Positions 6,052 through 13,748 of a stretch of DNA of 40,982 nt are shown one piece after another. Every line of letters starts with the position of its first letter. The first letter of the stretch is position 1. The DNA comes from Helicobacter sp. (GTDB lineage Bacteria > Campylobacterota > Campylobacteria > Campylobacterales > Helicobacteraceae): the NCBI RefSeq assembly GCF_022511165.1, contig NZ_JAFLSB010000013.1, forward strand, positions 1-40,982, read 5' to 3'. The position numbers and the translations under genes were made by a program. The notes below the pieces were generated by a model. That model worked only from the letters and a program-made list of their open reading frames with translations, ran no database searches and had not been told where the DNA came from.

Positions 6052-8537
6052 TGAATACATTGAGTAGAAGAACTGTGCTTCAAGCAATGGGAAAGGGTTT
6101 GGCAGTATTTGCCCTTGTGCCTTTTGTGGGCTGTGATAACCAAAGTAAAAAAGAAACAATAGAATCTGGCGTAAAAGCTTTTAGTGAGAATCTTGTGCTT
6201 GATGGCGAAGTAATTACAGGTGCGCATTGGGGCGTACTCAAAGCCACAATCAAAGAAGGCAAGGTTATCTCAAGCACCAATGCACTTAAAAATGCTGTGT
6301 CTAATCCACTTCATAGCACTATACCCGATTTGATTTATGCACCTACACGCATTAAATACCCTATGGTGCGAAAATCTTATCTTGAGAATCCTCAAAACCC
6401 TAAGCCCGAGTTACGCGGGGCTGATGAATGGGTAAGAGTGAGCTATGATGAAGCCATTGCGCTTATTAGCAAAGAACTTAAAGCCACTTATAAACAAAAA
6501 GGCAAAGAGGGTGTATTTGCTGGAAGCTATGGCTGGAAAAGTAGCGGAAACTTGCATAATGCCCGTATTTTGTTACAAAGATTTATGGGTATGGCTGGAG
6601 GCTATGTAGGCGTGAGCGGGGATTATTCCACAGGAGCTTCACAAGTGATTATGCCCTATGTTGTAGGAAGTATTGAAGTTTATGAGCAACAAACCGCCTT
6701 TCCTGTGGTGCTTGATAACACACAAGTGATTGTGATATGGGGGGCTGATCCTATGGCAACTTTACGCAATGCTTGGACGATTAATGAAGGCACAGGACTT
6801 GATTTTTTCGAGCAGCTTAAAAAAAGTGGCAAACAAATCATCAGTATTGATCCTGTGTGCAATATGAGCTGTGAATATCTAGGTGCAGAGTGGATTGCCC
6901 CTCTGCCAAATACTGATGTAGCGCTAATGCTTGGTATAATGCACACAATGCTTAAAACTAACCAATACGATAAAGAATTTTTAGACAATTACACGACAGG
7001 ATTTGAGCCATTTTCTGCTTATCTCTTAGGCAAAGAAGATGGCATAGAAAAAGATGCCGCTTGGGCGTCTCAAATTTGTGGGATTCCTCAAGAGAAAATA
7101 GAATCTTTAGCCAAGCTTTTTTTCACAAACCGCACAATGCTAATGTCTGGCTGGAGTATGCAGCGCGCTCACCACGGCGAACAAGCACATTGGGCTTTAG
7201 TAACCCTTGCGTGTATGATAGGACAGATTGGCTTACCCGGCGGAGGATTCGGGCTATCTTATCATTACAGCAATGGCGGCTCACCCACAGCAACTGCACC
7301 TGTAGTTGGAGGGATTAATCTAGGCAATGTCGATAGTGGCGGTGCGGAGTGGCTTATGCAGGGAAGTGATAATAATTTCCCTCTTGCGCGTATTTCTGAT
7401 GCCTTGCTTAATCCGGGAAAAAGCATTCAGCACAATGGTAAAACCATCACCTACACCGATATTGATTTTATCTATTGGGTAGGGGGCAATCCGCTCGTGC
7501 ATCACCAAGACACAAATACTTTCATCAAAGCGTGGCGCAAACCACGCACAATCGTTGTGAATGAGATTTATTGGACGCCAACTGCGCGATATGCTGATAT
7601 TGTAATGCCTATTACAACAAGCTATGAGCGCAATGATATTTCAATGAGCGGGGATTATTCAAATCTCCATATCGTGCCAATGAAACAGCTAGTGCAAAAA
7701 CAATTTGAAGCCACTGATGATTATCAAGTCTTTTGCGATTTAGCAAAAGCTTTTGGCATTTATGATAAATTTAGCGAGGGTAAAGATGAAATGGCTTGGC
7801 TCAAGGAATTTTATAACCAAGCCCTTAGCCAAGCCCAAAATTTAATGGTTACAATGCCTGATTTTGAAAGCTTTTGGGAGGCAAATGAGCCACTTAAATT
7901 TGAGATTCCCGCAGAATCTGAAAGTTTTGTGCGCTATGCGGATTTTAGGGAAGATCCTATTTTAAATCCACTTGGCACAGATTCAGGCTTGATTGAGATT
8001 TACTCTCAAAAAATTGCAGGATACAAATATGCTGACTGCCCCGCACACCCTACTTGGCTTGAGCCTGTTGAATGGCTAGGTATGAAAAATAAACCTGCGG
8101 AATTTGCGCTCGTTACCTCTCACCCTGCGTTACGATTACACTCTCAATGCGCAAATACCTCCTTGCGAGAGGATTATGCGATTGCCAATAAAGAGCCGAT
8201 TTGGATTAATACCAAAGATGCCGCCTCTAAGGGCATTAAAACAGGCGATATAGTCAAAGTAAGCAATAAAAGAGGAAGTGTGCTTGCTGGTGCTTTTGTA
8301 ACTGATAAGATTTTGCAAGGCGTGGTGCGCTTGTGTGAGGGCGCGTGGTATGACCCTGAAGTCAAAGGACAAATTGGTAGCACTTGCAAAAATGGCTCGG
8401 CAAATGTGCTTACGCTTGACTTACCCACCTCACCTCTTGCAAATGGCAATATTGCACATACAACGCTTGTAAATATTGAAAAATTTGAAGGTGAAATACA
8501 AGATGTGTGCGTGTTTGAAGCTCCTGAAGGCGCGTAG
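6051..8537 (+). CDS. torA: Molybdopterin TMAO/S-oxide reductase, TorA/BisC type
   Basis: An 828-residue catalytic subunit with bis-MGD. The N-terminus has a twin-arginine signal (SRRTVLQAMGKG, then a hydrophobic stretch to about residue 27), so it is exported folded with its cofactor. GSYGWKSSGNLHN (158-170) and GDYSTGASQ (190-198) are the DMSO/TMAO reductase blocks, and Ser193 is the likely molybdenum ligand. There are no N-terminal Fe-S cysteines, as expected for this branch. It would reduce TMAO, DMSO or biotin sulfoxide; substrate choice cannot be settled from sequence. A Cys at position 28 in FVGC looks like a lipobox but is a poor match. Translation is coupled to the cytochrome gene. 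Confidence 0.93.
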   Translation: MNTLSRRTVLQAMGKGLAVFALVPFVGCDNQSKKETIESGVKAFSENLVLDGEVITGAHWGVLKATIKEGKVISSTNALKNAVSNPLHSTIPDLIYAPTRIKYPMVRKSYLENPQNPKPELRGADEWVRVSYDEAIALISKELKATYKQKGKEGVFAGSYGWKSSGNLHNARILLQRFMGMAGGYVGVSGDYSTGASQVIMPYVVGSIEVYEQQTAFPVVLDNTQVIVIWGADPMATLRNAWTINEGTGLDFFEQLKKSGKQIISIDPVCNMSCEYLGAEWIAPLPNTDVALMLGIMHTMLKTNQYDKEFLDNYTTGFEPFSAYLLGKEDGIEKDAAWASQICGIPQEKIESLAKLFFTNRTMLMSGWSMQRAHHGEQAHWALVTLACMIGQIGLPGGGFGLSYHYSNGGSPTATAPVVGGINLGNVDSGGAEWLMQGSDNNFPLARISDALLNPGKSIQHNGKTITYTDIDFIYWVGGNPLVHHQDTNTFIKAWRKPRTIVVNEIYWTPTARYADIVMPITTSYERNDISMSGDYSNLHIVPMKQLVQKQFEATDDYQVFCDLAKAFGIYDKFSEGKDEMAWLKEFYNQALSQAQNLMVTMPDFESFWEANEPLKFEIPAESESFVRYADFREDPILNPLGTDSGLIEIYSQKIAGYKYADCPAHPTWLEPVEWLGMKNKPAEFALVTSHPALRLHSQCANTSLREDYAIANKEPIWINTKDAASKGIKTGDIVKVSNKRGSVLAGAFVTDKILQGVVRLCEGAWYDPEVKGQIGSTCKNGSANVLTLDLPTSPLANGNIAHTTLVNIEKFEGEIQDVCVFEAPEGA

Positions 8538-8547
8538 CTAAAAATTG

Positions 8548-8577
8548 ATTTATACTTTGCTTTTGCAAAGTATAAAT
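8548..8577 (+). terminator. Strong hairpin after torA
   Basis: ATTTATACTTTGC (8548-8560) and GCAAAGTATAAAT (8565-8577) pair perfectly over 13 bases with a TTTT loop, 10 bases after the torA stop. No T-run follows on the plus strand, so it may act as an mRNA 3'-end stabiliser as much as a terminator. Confidence 0.65.
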
Positions 8578-8675
8578 GTTGTGGGTGTAGAATCAAGATT
8601 TTATACAAAAGGCGAGATTTTCGAGCCTTAAAGCGCGGATTTAGGATTCTAAAAGCTTAAAAAAGCATCTTAGTG

Positions 8676-8698
8676 CAGATTCTAGGTTTTAGAATCTG
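8676..8698. repeat. Inverted repeat with AGATTCT/AGAATCT arms
   Basis: CAGATTCTA (8676-8684) and TAGAATCTG (8690-8698) are perfect complements with a 5-base loop. The same word pair forms the palindromes at 12984-12997 and 13334-13349, so this is a recurring element type rather than a single site. Confidence 0.6.
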
Positions 8699-9144
8699 TG
8701 CGCGATAACGCACCCTCCCTACCACAACAACGCCCCCTTGAAATATTACATTATTGTGCACCGCTAGTTCCAATGCGATAAAGATATATTTTATTGTTAT
8801 TAAGAATTTTTAAGAATCCTAGAATAGATTTTCCTTAAGGCTTGTGAGATTTTAGAATCCACACAAAACGGCAAATTTTTAGAATCTCACACAGAGAATC
8901 TAGCCACAAAGCCCTCCATTTTTAAAAAGATTGCGCAGAAAAATAAAAAATAAAATAAAGCAACTTTTAGGATTAAATAGCACAAAATATCTCTAAATAA
9001 GCTTTTATAACGCATTTTAAGCTAAATCTTTAGAATCCTTCAAATTTTATATATGTTCAATGCGCCTTTAAGCTTTTACTTCACGCATTTAATGCCCAAA
9101 AAGGCTTGTTTTAGCAAACACGCCCATATTATCGCAAATTTAGC

Positions 9145-9150
9145 TATAAT
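9145..9150 (+). promoter_or_regulatory. -10 box of aroQ-pepQ
   Basis: TATAAT at 9145-9150 gives a predicted start near 9157 and a leader of about 47 bases. No -35 match is visible. Confidence 0.55.
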
Positions 9151-9203
9151 GTGCGCTCTTTGTAATATGATAGATAAATAGATTCTATTAAGGAGTGCAA
9201 GAA

Positions 9204-9692
9204 ATGAAAATCTTAGTCATTCAAGGACCAAATCTCAATATTTTAGGGCATCGTGAGCCACATATCTATGGTAATTTCACACTAGAGCAAATTCACACCA
9301 ATCTCCAAGCTCAAGCTACGCAGCATAACGCACAATTAGAATTTTTTCAAAGCAATTTTGAAGGTGAAATTATTGATAAGCTTCAAGAGTGCATCGGTGG
9401 AGAATATGCAGGAGTGATTATAAATCCTGCCGCCTTTACACACACTTCTATTGCTATTGCCGATGCGATTGCAAGCTGCGGTGTGCCTGTGATTGAAGTG
9501 CATATTAGTAATATCCACGCTAGAGAGGAATTTCGCTCTAAAAGCTATACAGGAGCGGTAAGTGCGGGGGTGATTACAGGTTTTGGTGCATTTGGCTATC
9601 ATCTTGCCCTTATAGGTATCTTACAAATTGCAAGTGAGATTGCAGCTCTTAAATCCCAACAACAAGCCCAAAACGGCACAGGAAATAAATAA
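9204..9692 (+). CDS. aroQ: 3-dehydroquinate dehydratase, type II
   Basis: 162 residues with the type II dehydroquinase pattern: ILVIQGPNLNILGHREP at the N-terminus, the lid and catalytic segment after it, INPAAFTHTSIAIADAI in the middle, and VIEVHISNIHAREEFR with the catalytic His region. It removes water from 3-dehydroquinate in the shikimate pathway. The ATG at 9204 is preferred over a GTG at 9195 because AAGGAG (9190-9195) is at proper distance from the ATG and would overlap the GTG. The stop overlaps the pepQ ATG by one base. The aroQ-pepQ pair is also adjacent in H. pylori, from memory. Confidence 0.95.
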   Translation: MKILVIQGPNLNILGHREPHIYGNFTLEQIHTNLQAQATQHNAQLEFFQSNFEGEIIDKLQECIGGEYAGVIINPAAFTHTSIAIADAIASCGVPVIEVHISNIHAREEFRSKSYTGAVSAGVITGFGAFGYHLALIGILQIASEIAALKSQQQAQNGTGNK

Positions 9693-10744
9693 TGGACTTA
9701 GATACTCACATTTATCTCACACTCAATGAAAATGCTCAATATTATGAATGTGGCTTTAGCTGCGATAATGCGCTTATCTTGCGCATCAAAGATGAGCGGT
9801 ATTTTATTACAGATTCTCGCTATACCCTTGAAGCCAAGGAGTTATGCCACCCACACACCCAAATCATAGAATCTACTGACTTTATCCAAAGCGCACAAGA
9901 AATTTTGCAAAAGCTGCACATACCTCACATCATCTTTAATCCACAAGAACTTAGCGTGAGCGTGTATGAAAAACTCAAAATCGCGTTAGATTCTATTCAA
10001 TGTGAGCTTATTGCTAAACCAAATTTTCATCAAGCCTTGCGTATCAAAAAAACACCCAAAGAAATTGAGCTTATTACAAAAAGCCAAAAACTCAATAAAA
10101 AAGCCTTTAAACATTTTGCTAAACATTTGCAAGAAACACTAAAAAAAGCGCCAAGCGAAAAACAGCTACATTATGAGGCAATGCAGTTTTTGAGTGATTT
10201 TGGCGCGTATGAATTAAGCTTTGAGCCAATTGTGGGCATTAATGCCAATGGTGCTAAGCCTCACGCCTTGCCAAATGCGCAATGTTTTTTGGCAAAAAAT
10301 GATGTGTTGCTTTTTGATGCGGGAATCAAATACAAGCGGTATTGTTCAGATATGACGCGCACAGCGAGTGTAAGCAAAAATATAGATTTCAGCAAAAAGC
10401 AATGTTTTAAAAATAAACTTGTGCAAAAAGTCTATGATATTGTGCAAAAAGCGCAAGAAGAGACGATTAAGAGGGTGAGGAGCGGAATGAGTGGCAAGGA
10501 GATTGATGCTATCGCTAGAGATGTTATTGATAAAAGTGGCTATGGGCAATATTTTGTGCATAGCACAGGGCACGGCATAGGGCTAGATATACACGAGTTG
10601 CCACGTATTTCTAGTAGGAGTGAGGATATTATCGAAGATGATATGGTTTTTTCTATCGAACCCGGAATCTACCTGCCACAGCAATTTGGCATCAGAATCG
10701 AGGATTTGGTGGTGATGAAAAATGGACGCGCACAAGTGCTATGA
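9692..10744 (+). CDS. pepQ: M24 family Xaa-Pro aminopeptidase/dipeptidase
   Basis: 350 residues with a creatinase-like N-terminal domain (about 1-115) and a pita-bread metallopeptidase domain. All five metal ligands of the M24 family can be placed: Asp209, Asp220, His294 (STGHGIGLDIHE), Glu323 (SIEPGIY) and Glu337 (GIRIEDLV). It should cleave peptide bonds next to proline in the cytoplasm; whether it is an aminopeptidase P or a prolidase is not decided by these motifs. It is translationally coupled to aroQ (TAATG). It is compact, without the C-terminal extra strands of longer PepP proteins. Confidence 0.88.
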   Translation: MDLDTHIYLTLNENAQYYECGFSCDNALILRIKDERYFITDSRYTLEAKELCHPHTQIIESTDFIQSAQEILQKLHIPHIIFNPQELSVSVYEKLKIALDSIQCELIAKPNFHQALRIKKTPKEIELITKSQKLNKKAFKHFAKHLQETLKKAPSEKQLHYEAMQFLSDFGAYELSFEPIVGINANGAKPHALPNAQCFLAKNDVLLFDAGIKYKRYCSDMTRTASVSKNIDFSKKQCFKNKLVQKVYDIVQKAQEETIKRVRSGMSGKEIDAIARDVIDKSGYGQYFVHSTGHGIGLDIHELPRISSRSEDIIEDDMVFSIEPGIYLPQQFGIRIEDLVVMKNGRAQVL

Positions 10745-10796
10745 TTTGCTCTATCGCGCTTATGCTCCTCTCACATAGCCACATATAAGAGATAAA

Positions 10797-12806
10797 ATGC
10801 AACAAAATACAGATTCCACCCCCTCCTTGCTCCATATCTGCCAAAGTGGCGATATAGGACTTTTAGAATCTTATACTGCTAGACGCTATGCGTTGAATAT
10901 GGATTTTTTCTCCTCGCTTAATCACAAGCTTTTTGCTAAGCTAAAAGCCCCAATCAAACAATACAATCTCTACTTGCACCACCAAGATTTAAACATTATC
11001 GATGTGCATTCAAAAATCTTTGTCTATCCTGTGCAGGAGCATAATAATGCACCAAAACATATGATGATAGAGCAGAATCTCGCTTTATGTGAAAATCCAC
11101 CCAATAATCCTGCCTACACAATTTATACTAATCACTTAGCCCTCCATAAGCTTGATGAGCATAATCTCCCGCTTACTGCAAGCGCGTGCAATCCAATGAT
11201 TGAGCTAATGCTTAAAGATTTTAATGGAGCCAATCGCTTTCATTTACCATCATATTTTCTACCAAATCTCACTATTTTTGGGCTACTTGGAGGTATGTTT
11301 TTGCAATTTTTGCTCGAAAAGGGCTATTATTTTCACTCATTACTGCTTTTTGAAGAGGATATAGACTTATTTAGAATCTCACTTTATTTTGTGGATTATC
11401 CGCTTTTATTCGAGCGCGTGAGTGAGCGATCGTGCTATATTTTTGTCGAAAACATCGTGCAAAAAGAATTTGTGCAAAACTATTTCACGCATAAACGCAT
11501 CACAAACAACTTTCTCCGCCTTGAACTCTGCCTTTATGAAAGCCCTAAACTGCAACAAGCCCAAGATGAAGTTGCTCAAAGCTATGCTATAAACGCGCGT
11601 GGGTGGGGAAGCTTTGATGATGAAATGATAGGGGTGCGAAATACTTTTAAGAATCTTGGTAAAAACAAAAAAAGTAAATATCCTCTCTTGCATCTCCCAA
11701 AACGCATAAATGCGCCTATTTGTGTGATAGGTAATGGGGCAAGTTTAGATTCTTTGCTTCCTTTTATTAAAGAAAATGAGCAAAAAATGATTATTTTTAG
11801 CTGTGGCACGGCTTTGAAGCCACTCAAAAATGCAGGTATTATGCCGGATTTTCAAATCGAAATTGAGCGCATTGCTTATCTTAAAGATGTTTTAGAATCT
11901 GCCCCGCTTGAAAATACCACACTTTTATGTGGCAATATGGTGCAACCAAGTGCGCTAGAGATTGCCAAAGAAGCCTATATATTTATGCGTGGTGGGAGCG
12001 CAAGTGCATATTTTGGTAACCCAAAGAGCGTGGTAGAATTTGCCGCACCTTATGTGGGCAATGCAGGATTTGCTCTCGCGTGCCTTCTTAGTGAAGAGGT
12101 AATAATGTGTGGGCTTGATTGTGGCTATATCAAAGGCAAAACAAAACACGCACAAGGCTCATATTATGGCGATGAAGAGAGTATGATTCCAAAAAATGCC
12201 TATGTGGTGCAGGGCAATAGCGAATATGAAGTGTATGCAGATGCGCTATTTAGCCTATCAAGTGCAATGATGAGCAAGGCTATTAATGCTTTCACGCCAA
12301 AGCTTGTGATGAATCTTGGTGATGGGGCATATGTGCGAGGAACTCGCTCTACGCGCACTGATGAGTTTATTTTGCGTGAGATTAACAAAGAGGAGTGCAT
12401 TCAAAACATCAAAAGCTATATGTGTGCAGATAAAAAAAAGCTTTTTACACATAAGCAATCCTACAAAGAAGAGCTTAATGCCTATAAAGAAGAAATTTTA
12501 AAGGCTTTACGCAAGAGCATAGAGGGACAAAATCACTCTGTGGCAAATAAGCAAGAGCTTTTTGCGCGCATTGATACTATTCACGCCTTAAGCCTTCAAT
12601 ATTCTGCAAAAATACCATTTGTAGGTGTGCTTTTTGAGGGAAGTGTTTCGCATATGTTACACACGATGATGTTATGTGCGCTCCATATCCCAAGTGATAA
12701 TATCGCGCTTTTTTATGCACGTTGTGTAGAAATTATAGAATCAGCTCTCAATAAAATGGTAATGAGCTATACGATGCTTTGCGTATCAAATGGGATAGAG
12801 GCTTGA
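10797..12806 (+). CDS. Motility accessory factor (Maf), DUF115 glycosyltransferase-like
   Basis: 669 residues. The central part (about 295-450) is the MptE-like/DUF115 domain: PICVIGNGASLDSLLPFI, then IIFSCGTALKPLKNAGIMPDF, FMRGGSASAYFG, and VIMCGLDCGYIKG with the HAQGSYYGDE segment. In Helicobacter and Campylobacter such Maf proteins add pseudaminic or legionaminic acid to flagellin, which is needed for filament assembly. The N-terminal 290 residues and the C-terminal 150 are less conserved and may bind flagellin. It follows pepQ by 52 bases with only a weak AAGAGA ribosome site. The exact sugar is unknown. Confidence 0.85.
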   Translation: MQQNTDSTPSLLHICQSGDIGLLESYTARRYALNMDFFSSLNHKLFAKLKAPIKQYNLYLHHQDLNIIDVHSKIFVYPVQEHNNAPKHMMIEQNLALCENPPNNPAYTIYTNHLALHKLDEHNLPLTASACNPMIELMLKDFNGANRFHLPSYFLPNLTIFGLLGGMFLQFLLEKGYYFHSLLLFEEDIDLFRISLYFVDYPLLFERVSERSCYIFVENIVQKEFVQNYFTHKRITNNFLRLELCLYESPKLQQAQDEVAQSYAINARGWGSFDDEMIGVRNTFKNLGKNKKSKYPLLHLPKRINAPICVIGNGASLDSLLPFIKENEQKMIIFSCGTALKPLKNAGIMPDFQIEIERIAYLKDVLESAPLENTTLLCGNMVQPSALEIAKEAYIFMRGGSASAYFGNPKSVVEFAAPYVGNAGFALACLLSEEVIMCGLDCGYIKGKTKHAQGSYYGDEESMIPKNAYVVQGNSEYEVYADALFSLSSAMMSKAINAFTPKLVMNLGDGAYVRGTRSTRTDEFILREINKEECIQNIKSYMCADKKKLFTHKQSYKEELNAYKEEILKALRKSIEGQNHSVANKQELFARIDTIHALSLQYSAKIPFVGVLFEGSVSHMLHTMMLCALHIPSDNIALFYARCVEIIESALNKMVMSYTMLCVSNGIEA

Positions 12807-12983
12807 TACGCACTTAAAGCACACGATTTAAAAAGGCTTTGTGCGATGAGGCTTACGCTGTGTGGGGCTATGCAAAAATAATGTGCGATAATGATGAGAT
12901 GATGACAAAATTGCGTCTTAAATTTCGCTATTTGGGTAGGGGTGGATAGAATCCACACAAATCATCGCATATTTTAAGGGGCG

Positions 12984-12997
12984 AGATTCTAGAATCT
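12984..12997. repeat. Perfect palindrome AGATTCTAGAATCT, left copy
   Basis: A 14-base perfect palindrome. The same 14 bases recur at 13335-13348 in the same gap, on the other side of the structured element. Confidence 0.8.
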
Positions 12998-13003
12998 TTT
13001 AGC

Positions 13004-13022
13004 AATAAAGTATATCTTTATT
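13004..13022. repeat. Inverted repeat AATAAAG/CTTTATT
   Basis: AATAAAG (13004-13010), TATAT centre, CTTTATT (13016-13022): a perfect 7-5-7 inverted repeat six bases after the left AGATTCTAGAATCT palindrome. It could be a short hairpin or protein site. Confidence 0.45.
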
Positions 13023-13240
13023 ACATTTAGAACTAACGGCGCACAAAGTGCGATACTTTAAAAGCGTCCTCTGGGGCGAGACATATATTATCGAGCGACA
13101 CGAAGTGGCGGGGGAGCAAAGCGGGGATATATAAGGGAGTGTGAAGCGATTTCGCCTAATTAAAACCCCCTTGTCCCCATTATAAAAGAAATATAAAATC
13201 TAAGATGGATAAGGGGAATGACTTTGCATTTGTGCAAAGC
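13023..13240 (+). ncRNA. Candidate structured RNA or dispersed element
   Basis: A G/C-rich stretch unlike its surroundings. CGCAC/GTGCG (around 13040-13052) is a small hairpin. GGGGA (13123-13127) pairs with TCCCC (13174-13178), and AAGGG (13133-13137) with CCCTT (13168-13172), enclosing a GCGA-TT-TCGC hairpin. The C-rich arm can instead pair downstream: CCCCTT (13167-13172) with AAGGGG (13211-13216), and CCAT (13177-13180) with ATGG (13205-13208). CTTTGCA/TGCAAAG (13222-13239) closes the segment. No known family (tRNA, tmRNA, SRP RNA, RNase P, 6S) is recognised. The strand is uncertain. Confidence 0.35.
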
Positions 13241-13315
13241 ACCAATCCATACTTACATATTCAAGTCCCTCGTAAGATTGCACTCGCCCTTTATAAAAAG
13301 AATCTTGGTTTGTGA
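13205..13315 (+). CDS. Short open frame, 36 residues, doubtful
   Basis: ATG at 13205 to TGA 13313-13315. The peptide includes STNPYLHIQVPRKIALALYK, which looks like real protein composition, but there is no good ribosome site and the ATG falls inside a possible RNA stem (13205-13208 with 13177-13180). The frame is open upstream to 13160. It may be a gene remnant, the end of a dispersed element, or chance. Confidence 0.2.
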   Translation: MDKGNDFAFVQSTNPYLHIQVPRKIALALYKKNLGL

Positions 13316-13333
13316 GAAGTTTAAAGAAATTCT

Positions 13334-13349
13334 TAGATTCTAGAATCTA
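13334..13349. repeat. Perfect 16-base palindrome, right copy
   Basis: TAGATTCTAGAATCTA is a perfect 16-base palindrome that contains the same 14-base core as 12984-12997. It is 12 bases from the rplS terminator hairpin. Confidence 0.8.
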
Positions 13350-13361
13350 CGCTAAAGCAAA

Positions 13362-13384
13362 GAGCCTCTGTGTGTGAAAGGCTC
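13362..13384 (-). terminator. Terminator of the ribosomal operon
   Basis: On the minus strand, GAGCCT and AGGCTC pair around an 11-base loop 7 bases after the rplS stop, followed by the T-rich CTTTGCTTT. It fits a Rho-independent terminator of modest strength. Confidence 0.65.
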
Positions 13385-13391
13385 AAAGCGC

Positions 13392-13748
13392 TTATTTGCG
13401 TAATTCTTTAATACGTGCTGATTTGCCTTTTCTATTGCGTAAATAATAGAGTTTTGCGCGTCTTACGCGTCCTATACGCAATACCTCGATACTCTCTAAG
13501 CTTGCGCTATAAAGCGGAAAGGTTTTTTCTACGCCGATGTTGTTTGCGCCCATTTTTCTTGTTGTAAATGTTCTATCTACGCCATTTCCGCGAATTGCAA
13601 TACACACACCCTCAAAATATTGTGTTCTGCTTTTATCTCCCTCTTGAATCTTAATGCCCAATCTCAAAGTATCCCCTGCCTTAAATTGTGGGGCTTTCTT
13701 ATCGCCAATTTGTGCTTCATTAAAACTCTGTATGTAACGATTTCTCAT
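13392..13748 (-). CDS. rplS: 50S ribosomal protein L19
   Basis: 118 residues, a normal length for L19. FKAGDTLRLGIKIQEGDKSR near the N-terminus, then FEGVCIAIRGNGVDRTFTTRK and IEVLRIGRVRRAKLYYLR are the family's conserved blocks. L19 sits at the 30S-50S interface. It is the last gene of the rpsP-khpA-rimM-trmD-rplS operon, its ATG overlaps the trmD stop by one base, and a terminator hairpin follows. Confidence 0.97.
   Translation of the reverse strand: MRNRYIQSFNEAQIGDKKAPQFKAGDTLRLGIKIQEGDKSRTQYFEGVCIAIRGNGVDRTFTTRKMGANNIGVEKTFPLYSASLESIEVLRIGRVRRAKLYYLRNRKGKSARIKELRK

Larger units (their letters stand above)
8538..9203. other. Non-coding gap with repeated AGAATC words
   Basis: About 665 bases between torA and aroQ without a supported gene. 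It holds a 13-base-stem hairpin (8548-8577), an inverted repeat with AGATTCT arms (8676-8698) and the aroQ -10 box (9145-9150). I count ten GAATC/GATTC words in it, several as AGAATCT or its complement, well above the one or two that base composition would give (rough estimate). Confidence 0.6.
12807..13391. other. Non-coding convergent gap with structured element
   Basis: 585 bases between the convergent maf and rplS genes. It holds two copies of the palindrome AGATTCTAGAATCT (12984-12997 and 13335-13348), an inverted repeat at 13004-13022, a G-rich structured segment (13023-13240) and the rplS terminator (13362-13384). I find no convincing gene, only a 36-codon frame at 13205-13315. Confidence 0.65.

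Noticed and set aside
8174..8608. 144-codon minus-strand frame at the end of torA
   Set aside because: It overlaps the conserved C-terminal torA domain; its apparent start lies in the hairpin region after torA without a ribosome site.
13104..13137. G-quadruplex from the G runs at 13109-13137
   Set aside because: Only three close G runs of three or more are present, with loops of 8-9 bases; a fourth lies far upstream. Pairing with the C-rich arm is more likely.
13023..13240. SRP RNA, tmRNA or 6S RNA near ffh
   Set aside because: The SRP GGAAG tetraloop hairpin, the tmRNA tRNA-like ends and a 6S-like long bulged stem are all missing.
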